42,061 bases of DNA from a virus: positions 1 through 42,061 of IMG/VR virus record IMGVR_UViG_3300045911_000295; one strand, given 5' to 3'. This document shows positions 27,973 to 36,139 of the stretch, one piece after another. The notes beneath the pieces are model-generated. The model ran no database searches and was not told where the DNA came from. It worked only from the letters and a program-made list of their open reading frames with translations. Within the stretch, counting starts at the first letter, position 1; every line of letters starts with the position of its first letter. Made by a program: the position numbers and the translations under genes.

Positions 27973-28503
27973 ATGCCGAACGACACCGCAGCAGTCCAGC
28001 GCCCGCATGGCGCTTGGGGCGTGAAGGACACCAATGCGCGGCAGCGCATGCCAGATGGAACGTTCATCCCGCGCGTGCATGAAATCATGACCGCCAACGG
28101 CGCCATCGTCAGCTACCCGCTGCGCATGGAGCCGGAAACGTACATGCCGGAGGCTCACGCCCGCCAGTTCCTCAAGGACGAAGCCTTCATCGTCACCAAT
28201 GCCTTGGGCCAAGTCATGAAGCCGCTGAGCGAGGAGCAGCAGGAGCGTGTGCCGCCTCCCCGGCTGTCGCCCGGCCATGTGATCGCCGCGTGGGAGGAGC
28301 TGACCACCGACGCCCTTCTGACCAGGGCCGGCACGCTGAGCGGCTTCGACAACCTCCCACCCGAGCCAGACCGATCCATGCTCATCGACTTCTTGACCGG
28401 CCGCATGCAACAGCTCGAGCCAGGCGACGGCGATGACGACACCATCCTTGGCGAGGAGCGGGGCGGCACCGAAATTGCCAACGCGCTGCTTGGTGGCGAG
28501 TAG
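27973..28503 (+). CDS. Hypothetical structural-region protein
   Basis: The protein has 176 residues and starts at ATG 27973. 'ARQRMPDGTFIPRVHEIMTANGAIVSYPLRMEPETYMPEAHARQFL' is followed by 'EAFIVTNALGQVMKPL', an acidic helical half and the end 'ALLGGE'. It is soluble, with no cysteine. It stands between capsid/decoration and adaptor genes, a place often held by head completion or connector-associated proteins. No family is recognised. Confidence 0.72.
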   Translation: MPNDTAAVQRPHGAWGVKDTNARQRMPDGTFIPRVHEIMTANGAIVSYPLRMEPETYMPEAHARQFLKDEAFIVTNALGQVMKPLSEEQQERVPPPRLSPGHVIAAWEELTTDALLTRAGTLSGFDNLPPEPDRSMLIDFLTGRMQQLEPGDGDDDTILGEERGGTEIANALLGGE

Positions 28504-28508
28504 CACCC

Positions 28509-29237
28509 ATGCGCCTTGCTCCCTCCATCAACGACGTCTGCAAACGGGCGTTGCGGAAGATTGGCGAATATGCCCTGCGCGCGTCTGGACCGCGTCCGGA
28601 GGCGATGGAGGAGGCGCGCTACTGGCTCGACATGGTGGTTGCGCACGTCGCCACCCTCGAACGCACCTGGTGGCTCATTCCGCGCACCGGCACCTTCCCT
28701 CTCATCCCCGGCCAGCGGGAATACAACCTCGTCGATGCGTTGGGCCCTGCACAGGCAGCGGATGGCATCGAGTTCGTGGTGGCCATCATGATCGTCAACG
28801 CGGCGAGCGGCAACCTCGTCAACGACGTGAACATGCTGCGCCGCATCGAATACGAACAGCTCAAGGCGCACGATCCTGCGGCAAGCGGAGCCCCATCTGC
28901 CTGCTACATTGACCGGGACCGCACGCCCACGGTGCATTTCCTTGAGGTGCCGGACGACGCACTCCCCTACCAAGCGAAGGTCGTGTTCCAGGGCTTTGCG
29001 CCAAGCCTCCTCAACGGCACCGACAACGAGCGGATGGTGAAGTTCCGCGATGGCTGGCAGCTCTTCCTCGTCACCGCACTGGCCGCCCAGATCGGCGACG
29101 GACCGGTGCGCAAACTGCCGGCCGACGAGACGCACAAGATACGAGCGGATGCCGAGCGGCTGCTGCAACAGCTCCAGGCGTACGACGCCCACGAACATCA
29201 AACCGAACGTCGTGTCCGGTTCCACAACTTGGGCTAA
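28509..29237 (+). CDS. P22 gp4-like head-tail adaptor
   Basis: The protein has 242 residues. The opening 'SINDVCKRALRKIGEYAL' and the following 'EEARYWLDMVVAHVATLERTWWL' are the helical bundle pattern of P22 gp4-type tail accessory proteins. The middle has strands ('REYNLVDAL', 'FVVAIMIVNAASGNLV', 'VHFLEVPDDALPYQAKVVFQGFAPSLL'). The C-terminus is a long helix 'ADETHKIRADAERLLQQLQAYD'. Gp4 docks under the portal after DNA packaging and joins it to the rest of the tail. The downstream plug-like protein (34040) and spikes fit this tail type. Confidence 0.82.
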   Translation: MRLAPSINDVCKRALRKIGEYALRASGPRPEAMEEARYWLDMVVAHVATLERTWWLIPRTGTFPLIPGQREYNLVDALGPAQAADGIEFVVAIMIVNAASGNLVNDVNMLRRIEYEQLKAHDPAASGAPSACYIDRDRTPTVHFLEVPDDALPYQAKVVFQGFAPSLLNGTDNERMVKFRDGWQLFLVTALAAQIGDGPVRKLPADETHKIRADAERLLQQLQAYDAHEHQTERRVRFHNLG

Positions 29238-29243
29238 CGCAGT

Positions 29244-31100
29244 ATGACCGCAATTTCTGCTCGCACCCTCCTTACCGACTTCTCGTTGGCCAATCCGCTC
29301 TATGCCAATGCAACGGTCCAAGTTCTTGAGGCCAATGAGACGACTTGGCTGCCGACGCAGACCCTCGCTCCTCTGTACGCTGGACCGACTGGCACGCAGA
29401 AACTTGCCAATCCCCAGCGCCTGGATGGCGATGGCCGATGGGTGCACCCGGTCTATGTGGACCGGCCTGTGGTAATCCGCGTCGGACAAGGCCAAGTGCC
29501 GACGCACGATACGGGCGTGGCTGGGCTTGTTCCGACGTTCCGCGGCCAATGGGCAACGGGGGAGAATTACGGCGTGGCCGACATCGCCCGCTACGCGCCC
29601 ACCGGAAAGCTGTACATCGCCGCAATTCAGCACGTCGCTGGCGCCGTATTCACCGACGATCTGGCTGCCGGAAAGTGGGAGCTTTACGTCGATGCATCCC
29701 AGCCGGTGAGCTACCATGACATCATCACGCAGTCGGAAACCGGATACTTCTTTCAGGCCGATGGGGCGCGCATCAACCGGATGGCCGATCGTCTGTTCCT
29801 GGGCAGCGCGGTGCACAACGACGGTAGTTCGCTCGGCGGCGGAGCCAATGCCGACTGGTTCAGCCGGGGCGCCCCCAATGATTCTGCGGCAGGCTTGGCC
29901 TGGGTTCACTATGCCGCGTCGGTGGCGCTGACCGTTCCAAGCGGGAAGGTCGGCTTTGCTGCCGCATCGCGAGCCTCCGACGTTCCCGATGGCTACGGCT
30001 CTTCGCAGACCACGATCCCCTTCGTTGGCGTCGCGATCATGGATCGCGTTGGCTCGGCGCCGCCGTACTGGACAAGCTACGCTGCCTACCTGGAGGCTCG
30101 TGTCGAGCCCGCCACCATCGGGACGGTGATCGGTCTTGAGATCGAGGCGGTCAACTTCGGCCCGGCAGCCGGCCAAAGCACGCCGTGGCGGCTGCAGACG
30201 CTCGCTGGTGCAACTGCCCTCTGGATTGGTTCCGGTGGTGACCCAGCCAACCACGGGCGATCGGTAGGTCCGGCGCAGCTTGCGATCGGCATCATCAACA
30301 ACGGCCAGAAATTTGAAAGCGGCCTGGTGTTCGCGAAGGATGCGATCCACGGAACCGATGGCGTCAGCGGCTTTGGCGACGCGATACTGCTGGCGAGCCG
30401 CCATATCGTCGGCTGGTGGCGAAACGATGGCGGCATTGGCGAACGCACCAACTACATCACCAGCACCGCCACCCAGCGCGGCCACTCCCTCCAGTTCCAT
30501 AACGGCGCTACCCTGCTCATCAATGCCAATGACCAGATTGACTTCGCCGTGTCTAACGTTTCCTCCGCAGTGAACGGCATCGGGATCAAACCCGCCGTAA
30601 CTGGTGGGCAACCAGCAATCGAGACGTTCGGCGACACCAACGTGGATTTGCGGATTCAGCCGGCCGGCACCGGCAACGTGGCTCTCTATTGCGAGCAAAT
30701 TCTGTTCTACGATGACGTTGGCCACCAGCTCGCAGGCCTCATCAACAGCGTCAACAACGACAACTTCATGAACACACTACAGTTTGCCAATGGCGGCCCG
30801 TTCTTCTATGGCCGCGGCGGCGTGATCGCGTCCTTTTCCCAGGTAGCCAACCCGGTTTCGTACATCAGCATCTCGAACGCTGCGAGCGGCGATGCACCTG
30901 GTTTTACCGCGCAGGGCACCGGGGATGTGGACATTCTGCTGTCCCCTGCCGGATCAAATGGCACCCTCCGCCTGGTGCTCCCCTCCGTCACATCAGCCCA
31001 AGTGGGTGGTGCCTCAGCTCTGCCTGGCCCGCCAGCCGGCTACTTCAAGGTCCGAGATGCCGGAGGCACCATGCGCACCGTCCCCTACTGGAACCCTTAA
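29244..31100 (+). CDS. Tail fibre/spike 1 with shared N-terminal anchor
   Basis: The protein has 618 residues. Residues 1-100 form an anchor ('LANPLYANATVQVLEAN', 'APLYAGPTGTQKLANPQRLDGDGRWVHPVYVDRPVVIRVG') that matches the same part of the 32072 gene. The remainder is beta-rich, with Gly/Asn-rich strands in 'TPWRLQTLAGATALWIGSGG', 'GHSLQFHNGATLLINANDQIDF' and a possible trimeric repeat region 'TAQGTGDVDILLSPAGSNGTLRLVLPS'. The C-terminal 'PAGYFKVRDAGGTMRTVPYWNP' resembles the end of other fibre proteins. It probably binds receptor or surface polysaccharide. No catalytic residues can be named. Confidence 0.82.
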   Translation: MTAISARTLLTDFSLANPLYANATVQVLEANETTWLPTQTLAPLYAGPTGTQKLANPQRLDGDGRWVHPVYVDRPVVIRVGQGQVPTHDTGVAGLVPTFRGQWATGENYGVADIARYAPTGKLYIAAIQHVAGAVFTDDLAAGKWELYVDASQPVSYHDIITQSETGYFFQADGARINRMADRLFLGSAVHNDGSSLGGGANADWFSRGAPNDSAAGLAWVHYAASVALTVPSGKVGFAAASRASDVPDGYGSSQTTIPFVGVAIMDRVGSAPPYWTSYAAYLEARVEPATIGTVIGLEIEAVNFGPAAGQSTPWRLQTLAGATALWIGSGGDPANHGRSVGPAQLAIGIINNGQKFESGLVFAKDAIHGTDGVSGFGDAILLASRHIVGWWRNDGGIGERTNYITSTATQRGHSLQFHNGATLLINANDQIDFAVSNVSSAVNGIGIKPAVTGGQPAIETFGDTNVDLRIQPAGTGNVALYCEQILFYDDVGHQLAGLINSVNNDNFMNTLQFANGGPFFYGRGGVIASFSQVANPVSYISISNAASGDAPGFTAQGTGDVDILLSPAGSNGTLRLVLPSVTSAQVGGASALPGPPAGYFKVRDAGGTMRTVPYWNP

Positions 31101-31103
31101 CCC

Positions 31104-31430
31104 ATGAGACACATCCCCCTCCGCGTAATCCCGGCGCCTCCCGGCAGCCGGTTCTCCGATTTCTCCTACCGAGATGCGCTGCGGCAGGTGTTGCTCGCCG
31201 CACCAGCCAACGGCTCACTCTCGAGCGACCAGATCCTCGCGCGTGTCGAGGTGGCCAGGATCCTGGCGGCTGTATCGCCCCAAGCGGATGCGCTGGTGCT
31301 GGAGGAGGACCAGTACCGCACCCTTCTCTCGGCAGAGAAAACGTTTCCATGGGCCGTGGCCAACGAAGAGATCGCCGACTTCATCACGGCCATCCGCAAC
31401 GCCCCCAAGATCGATCCCAACGGAGCGTGA
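31104..31430 (+). CDS. Small hypothetical protein after spike 1
   Basis: The protein has 108 residues and starts at ATG 31104, 3 bp after spike 1. A basic, Pro-rich start 'HIPLRVIPAPPGSRFSDFSYRDALRQVLLAAP' is followed by helices ('SSDQILARVEVARILAAVSPQADALVLEEDQYRTLL', 'VANEEIADFITAIRNAP'). It may be a fibre chaperone or minor tail protein by position. No family is recognised. Confidence 0.72.
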   Translation: MRHIPLRVIPAPPGSRFSDFSYRDALRQVLLAAPANGSLSSDQILARVEVARILAAVSPQADALVLEEDQYRTLLSAEKTFPWAVANEEIADFITAIRNAPKIDPNGA

Positions 31431-31434
31431 TCCC

Positions 31435-32061
31435 ATGCGCATTCTCAAGAAATCCACGGCCGTCACGATCCAACTGGGTCCGTTCGTCGACGCCACCGAC
31501 GGGTTCACGCTGAAAACGGCACTCAACCCCGGAGCCAACGATGTCGAGCTTTACAAGGCGGGCGCCACGTCGCCCGTCGATGTGTCGTCGCGCTCATGGA
31601 CTCACCGCGCGAACGGCGTGTACACGATTGCGCTGCTGGCCGGCGACGTGGACACCGCTGGCCCCCTGTTCATCAGCACCCAGATCACCGGTGCCCGGCC
31701 TGTGGCGCACGAGTTCGTGGTGGTGGCGGCAAGCGCCTACGATGCGCTCATGTCCGGCACGCCAATCCCGTCCAACCTCACCCAGATCTCTGGCAATGCG
31801 ACATCGGCGGTGAACCTCACATTCACGATGCTTGGCGTGGAGCAGTTCACCGTCCAGAGCGGCAGCACCGTCAACCGGATCGCCACCGACCTGACGCAAA
31901 GCATCTCGTCGCACTGGAAGGACCGCACGATTGTCATGTTCTCGGGTGCCTTGAAGGGCCAAGCCGCACGGATCACCGGCTACAACGGCGCGACCAAGGA
32001 GCTGACCGTAGAAGGGCTGACCAGCGCGCCATCGCCAGGCGATACAGCGGTCATCGTCTAG
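31435..32061 (+). CDS. Conserved phage structural protein (MRILKKSTAVTIQLGPF...)
   Basis: The protein has 208 residues. ATG 31435, with GGAG about 10 bases upstream, is preferred to the much longer frame that begins inside the neighbouring gene. The N-terminal segment 'STAVTIQLGPFVDATDGFTLKTAL' with 'GPLFISTQITGARPVAHEFVVV' is a widespread phage module in tail-region genes. The C-terminal half ('QSISSHWKDRTIVMFSGALKGQAARITGYNGATKELTVEGLTSAPSPGD') is a second beta-rich domain common in phage structural proteins. It lies between two spike genes and is probably a virion component of the tail or its assembly. Confidence 0.8.
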   Translation: MRILKKSTAVTIQLGPFVDATDGFTLKTALNPGANDVELYKAGATSPVDVSSRSWTHRANGVYTIALLAGDVDTAGPLFISTQITGARPVAHEFVVVAASAYDALMSGTPIPSNLTQISGNATSAVNLTFTMLGVEQFTVQSGSTVNRIATDLTQSISSHWKDRTIVMFSGALKGQAARITGYNGATKELTVEGLTSAPSPGDTAVIV

Positions 32062-32071
32062 GGGATCGACC

Positions 32072-34036
32072 ATGAGGACGCGCCTCGGTCTATATGGCGG
32101 CCCAATCACGGCAGTTGAGATCGGGCCCAAGACCGCCTACGGGCTGCCGGCGTTTGGCACTCGCATTCGCGAGTTCGACACTTGGCAGGCGTCATATGCC
32201 GGGGCATCGGTGCTGGTCATCAGGGCTGGCACCACCGAGCATGCACCCCTCTATGCCGACCCCCAGCTTACCTCGCCGCTGCCCAATCCGCAGACGCTCC
32301 TGACATGGACCGACGGCAATGGAGTGCGGTACGGGAAATGGGCACAGCCGGTTTACACCTACGTCCCCTACCGAATGACCATCAACGAGACGGCGGTGAC
32401 TGGCATCGAACGGCCGCCCTTGGTGGAGCTGACGGGGCAAGACGTTTCGCGGGCCATCGCCGCCACCGCGCGCGGCGGCTTCTTGCAAACGATCAGGGAT
32501 TTGGTCGACAAGCAGGTGTTTGCCGCCGACTTCGGATCGTTGGCTGTCGCGGTGGGTGCATTGGCCTCCGGCGCGGTGATCGCCAAGGCAATCGGCGCGG
32601 CCGCCGCTCAGGGCGGAGGCACGGTCATCCTGCCCGCTGGCGACGTGTTGTTCGTGAGCCTGGAACTGCCCGAGAATGTGGTGCTGCAGGGGCAGGGAGT
32701 GGGGGTGACCAACCTCATCAGCACGTCGGCGCAGCCAGTGGTGACGCTGCGGGGAGACCGTTCCGGACTGCGCGATCTGACCCTTGACGGGGTGAACCTG
32801 CCCGCTGGCTCCATCGGTGTCTATGGGGTGGGGCTGGCCAACGTCATCTTGGATCGGGTGGAGGTGAAGCGGTTTGCCGACGGCATCGTGTTCCGGGGCC
32901 TGAACTACTGCTACTGGAACGACCTTTCCGTGACCAACTGCGTCAATGCGGTGCAGATCAGGGGCGACACCGATCCCAGCGGCGGCGGGCTAGGCGGCGA
33001 TGTGCGCGGCATCGTCTGGTCAGGAGGAGCAGTGACGCTGAACACAACATCCGGCGTTCAGCTCTGGTTCTTCGACGACCTGGTTGACGGCGTGACCATG
33101 GACGGCGTGCTCATCGCCGGCAACCTCGACAAGGGGGTCCTCCTGAACGGTGCCCGCAATGTGCGGCTGGTCGACTGCCAGTGGGACGCCGGGGAGGACG
33201 TGGGCCTGCTGGTGGTGCAGGACGACAGCAACCTCGCTCGCCGCGCCGACAACACCGTGGATCACCTGACCATCGAGGGCGGCGTCATCCGCGGCGGCCG
33301 CCTGAGCTTCAACGGCACCTGCGCGTCGGTGATGCTGCGCGGCGTGGACCTGCGGGGGACCAACCTTGTCCTCTCCGTGCCCGAAGAGCCTATCCTGCTG
33401 GTGGACTGCATCGAGGATGCGGACGTTACCATCCAGGGCGATGGGTCGCGTCTCCTGCGCGCCACCACGGCCGACGAGGGGGCAGTGACTGGCTACACGA
33501 CAGACGCCACCCCGATCACAGCCTATCGGGAGGAAATCGAGCCTGGGGGTGTGGTGCTGTTCTCGGCCGAGGTGGTGGCGCAGCGACAGGACGGCCCGCA
33601 GTACGGCATCTTCCACATCGAGGCGGGCGCCGCGCGGCCCGGCTCCACGTTGGCGTTTGACACGCAGACCGTCAATTTCACCGCCGGCGCTACGGTCACC
33701 GGGGCAACATCCGGGGCGACCGGACGCATCATCGCCGTCACGCAAGGGGGCGGCACCGGCACGCTCACGCTGGGAGACCTCACTGGGACCTTCATCCTGG
33801 GCGAGGTGCTGACCGATTCCGAGGGAGGGGCGGCCAGGGTTGCAGGCGCGCTTGCGGCGCAGAACCTGGCGCTTGACGCCATTGGCAGCGTCGCCCTGCG
33901 TGCGGCCGGGCTATCTCCGGCGACGAACTATGCCGCGGTCTGGGATGCCTCTGGGGGCAATCTGCGCCTGCGGTTGACGGGGGAGGCCGGGCATCTGGTC
34001 CAGTGGACCGCGCGTATCCGTCGCTTGAGGAGCTGA
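32072..34036 (+). CDS. Tailspike 2, beta-helix type, shared N-terminal anchor
   Basis: The protein has 654 residues; GGGGA precedes ATG 32072. Residues about 28-120 are an anchor paralogous to spike 1 ('SYAGASVLVIRAG', 'PLPNPQTLLTW', 'GKWAQPVYTYVPYRMTI'). A right-handed beta-helix follows ('AAAQGGGTVILPAGDVLFVSLELPENVVLQGQGVGVTNLI', 'LRDLTLDGVNLPAGSIGVYGVGLANVILDRVEVKRFADGI'), the pectate-lyase-like fold of many depolymerase spikes. Residues 530-610 hold 'FTAGATVTGATSGATGRI' and 'LTLGDLTGTFILGEVL', a beta module often found in phage adhesins. It may recognise or cut capsular or O-polysaccharide. Catalytic Asp/Glu residues cannot be picked without a structure. Confidence 0.85.
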   Translation: MRTRLGLYGGPITAVEIGPKTAYGLPAFGTRIREFDTWQASYAGASVLVIRAGTTEHAPLYADPQLTSPLPNPQTLLTWTDGNGVRYGKWAQPVYTYVPYRMTINETAVTGIERPPLVELTGQDVSRAIAATARGGFLQTIRDLVDKQVFAADFGSLAVAVGALASGAVIAKAIGAAAAQGGGTVILPAGDVLFVSLELPENVVLQGQGVGVTNLISTSAQPVVTLRGDRSGLRDLTLDGVNLPAGSIGVYGVGLANVILDRVEVKRFADGIVFRGLNYCYWNDLSVTNCVNAVQIRGDTDPSGGGLGGDVRGIVWSGGAVTLNTTSGVQLWFFDDLVDGVTMDGVLIAGNLDKGVLLNGARNVRLVDCQWDAGEDVGLLVVQDDSNLARRADNTVDHLTIEGGVIRGGRLSFNGTCASVMLRGVDLRGTNLVLSVPEEPILLVDCIEDADVTIQGDGSRLLRATTADEGAVTGYTTDATPITAYREEIEPGGVVLFSAEVVAQRQDGPQYGIFHIEAGAARPGSTLAFDTQTVNFTAGATVTGATSGATGRIIAVTQGGGTGTLTLGDLTGTFILGEVLTDSEGGAARVAGALAAQNLALDAIGSVALRAAGLSPATNYAAVWDASGGNLRLRLTGEAGHLVQWTARIRRLRS

Positions 34037-34039
34037 TCT

Positions 34040-35440
34040 GTGGTTCAGTGGGCCAACTTCCCCTGGGAGCACGCGCTCTACGCCAACGCCGATGAGGCAA
34101 TCCTGACCAACGCCGTTGCTGCTGTGGAGAACGCCACCGCCAACCCGGCGGGGGGCCATTCGCGCTTCCCAGGGCTCAAGCCGTTCTCAAGTTTCCCATG
34201 TCAGCGGTGCTACGGCCGGTTCTGGCAGGACAACCTCTACGTGGCCACCGACGAGGGTCGACTGTTCAGGGTAGACCGCGATGGCACCGCGACCGACGTA
34301 ACGGGCGTGCCCATCAGCGGAGGCGGCCGTGTCATCATGGACGCCACCGATGACCGTTTGGTGATGGCTGCCGGCGGGCCCATCGTGCAGCTCCACGGCG
34401 CCAAGACCTCAATCCTCTCGGCGGACGCGCCACGGTCAACGCACGTTGCCTTTGTCGATGGCTACCTGCTGGCGATCGAGCCGAACAGCCAGCGGTTCTA
34501 CCATTGCGCCCCGGGCGAGTACGCGAAGTGGGATCCCATCGACGTGTTCTCCGCCAACGCCAAGCCCGACAACATCAAGGCGATGGTGGTCACGCCCTAT
34601 CGCGAGTTGCTGCTGGCCGGGCCGGATCATATCGAGCAATTTGAACGGCTGCCGAACGGCTCCCAGCCCTTCGCGCGCCGATGGTCAACCGGCGAGGGCG
34701 TGGCGCATCCGTATACGCTGGTGGCCGACAAGAGCGGCACCTACGGCGTCAACCCAGAAAGCCAGTTCGTGCGCTTCGCCGGCCAGATCAGCCAGGATCA
34801 GAGCGAACCCGTCGGGCTGGTGCTGTCGAACATCACCGACTGGCGCGACGCTTGGGCGCAGCAGATTTATGCCGGTGGCGAAGCGATGATCCTGCTGCAG
34901 GCGCCGTTTGCCAAAAACGCGCACGGCACCGAGGGCGTGACTCTGCTCTACGACTACCGCGGCCGCCGCTGGTCGTTCCTCTATGGCTACGACGCCGCGA
35001 CGGACCAAGCGGTGCGGTATCCCGCGTGGTCCTTTGTGCGGGCTTGGGGCAAGGTCTATGCAGGGGTGCCAGGCGGACTGGCGGAAGTCTCAATGGACAC
35101 GTTCGACCTCCTGGGACAGCCTTTCCCCTTCGTGGTCCGCTCTGGGCATGTCGACAAGTTCGGGCCAAGCCGCATCGACGCCGTGCGCATCCGCGTCAAG
35201 CGCGGCGTCGGCAGCTACACCGGCCGGGCGCCGCTTATCGGCCTGCGCGTGAACCGGGACAATACCGGCTTCGACCAGTGGACATGGGAGGAGCTGGGCC
35301 GTCCCGGCCATGGCGACGCCATCATCCATTTCGGCAACCAGGGCTGCGCGGACACCTGGCAGTTTGAGATCCGTGTGACTGATCCGGTGAACGTGCAGTT
35401 CGTGAACATGGACATCTGGGTTGAACGCTTGGGCTGGTAG
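34040..35440 (+). CDS. P22 gp10-like packaged-DNA stabilisation (plug) protein
   Basis: The protein has 466 residues; GTG 34040 has AGGAG 8 bases upstream. It is a repeated beta pattern with aromatic and Gly/Asp turns ('QDNLYVATDEGRLFRVDRDGTATDV', 'GGPIVQLHGAKTSIL', 'DGYLLAIEPNSQRFYHCAPGEYAKWDPIDVF', 'GAVEGV'-type turns later). This suggests a beta-propeller, as in P22 gp10 (phage stabilisation family). It ends with a 'YTGRAPLIGLRVNRDN' and 'DPVNVQFVNMDIWVERLGW' beta module. Gp10 sits below gp4 and holds the packaged DNA in place before needle attachment. Its location next to the spikes is typical. Confidence 0.82.
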   Translation: MVQWANFPWEHALYANADEAILTNAVAAVENATANPAGGHSRFPGLKPFSSFPCQRCYGRFWQDNLYVATDEGRLFRVDRDGTATDVTGVPISGGGRVIMDATDDRLVMAAGGPIVQLHGAKTSILSADAPRSTHVAFVDGYLLAIEPNSQRFYHCAPGEYAKWDPIDVFSANAKPDNIKAMVVTPYRELLLAGPDHIEQFERLPNGSQPFARRWSTGEGVAHPYTLVADKSGTYGVNPESQFVRFAGQISQDQSEPVGLVLSNITDWRDAWAQQIYAGGEAMILLQAPFAKNAHGTEGVTLLYDYRGRRWSFLYGYDAATDQAVRYPAWSFVRAWGKVYAGVPGGLAEVSMDTFDLLGQPFPFVVRSGHVDKFGPSRIDAVRIRVKRGVGSYTGRAPLIGLRVNRDNTGFDQWTWEELGRPGHGDAIIHFGNQGCADTWQFEIRVTDPVNVQFVNMDIWVERLGW

Positions 35441-35462
35441 CCCGTCTCTCAAGGAGATGCTG

Positions 35463-35678
35463 ATGATCGAGATGATTGAAACGTCCAAGGGTCTGCTCCC
35501 TGCGGTCGCGCTCAACATCACCTCCTGGTACGTGGCGGAAGAAGATGATGAGCGCGCCATCTATCGGCGCGATTACTTCCATGCGGCCACGGACGAGTTG
35601 GTGCGCAACGATCTGCATGTGCAGCTCAAGCGATGGCCGGATGGGGTGAACCTTACCCCCGGCCAGGTGGGAGGCTGA
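35463..35678 (+). CDS. Small hypothetical virion-region protein
   Basis: The protein has 71 residues. ATG 35463 is chosen because AAGGAG lies 6 bases upstream; an earlier in-frame ATG at 35457 sits too close. The sequence 'GLLPAVALNITSWYVAEEDDERAIYRRDYFHAATDEL' with 'LHVQLKRWPDGVNLTPGQVGG' looks like a compact alpha/beta protein. It is coupled with the gene after it by 4 bp. No family is recognised. Confidence 0.72.
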   Translation: MIEMIETSKGLLPAVALNITSWYVAEEDDERAIYRRDYFHAATDELVRNDLHVQLKRWPDGVNLTPGQVGG

Positions 35679-35682
35679 TCCT

Positions 35683-36138
35683 ATGGCAAACAGCCAGGCG
35701 ATTGCGACCTCGTTCAAGCAGGAGCTGCTTTGCGGGCACCACGCATTTGGCACCTCCGTCGTCCGTGGCACCAACGACGTCGACACCTTCAAGGGCGCGC
35801 TGTACTACGCAAGCGCGTCGCTCGGCGCCAGCACGACCACCTATTCCGCGACCGGAGAGGTGAGCGGAACCGGCTACACCGCTGGCGGCGCGACCATCAC
35901 CAACGGCACGCAGCCAACAACGTCGGGCACGACCGCATTCTGGACCCCAAGCGCGTCGCTCCAATGGACTGGGCTCACCATCTCGACCGCCTTCGATGCC
36001 CTCCTGATCTACAACAGCACGCAGGGCAACAAGGCCGTCGGCGTGTTCACCTTCGGTTCGCAGACAATCACTTCCGGCACGCTCACCATCAGCATGCCCA
36101 CGAACGACGCTTCCAATGCGCTGGTGAGGTTGGGGTGA
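35683..36138 (+). CDS. Conserved virion protein with Ser/Thr-rich beta repeats
   Basis: The protein has 151 residues and starts at ATG 35683, with GGGAGG about 9 bases upstream. 'SFKQELLCGHHAFG' is followed by a Gly/Thr/Ser-rich beta part ('GTGYTAGGATITNGTQPTTSGTTAFWTPSASLQWTGLTI', 'FDALLIYNSTQGNKAVGVFTFGSQTITSGTLTISMPT'). I recognise it as a common small protein in phage tail-fibre regions, thought to be a structural or fibre-tip associated component. Secretion signals are absent. It is likely part of the tail or an adhesin partner. Confidence 0.8.
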   Translation: MANSQAIATSFKQELLCGHHAFGTSVVRGTNDVDTFKGALYYASASLGASTTTYSATGEVSGTGYTAGGATITNGTQPTTSGTTAFWTPSASLQWTGLTISTAFDALLIYNSTQGNKAVGVFTFGSQTITSGTLTISMPTNDASNALVRLG

Positions 36139-36139
36139 T

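Noticed and set aside
28155-30725. 856-codon minus-strand open frame across three late genes
   Set aside because: It crosses several convincing rightward genes and their spacers, with no start context or domain.
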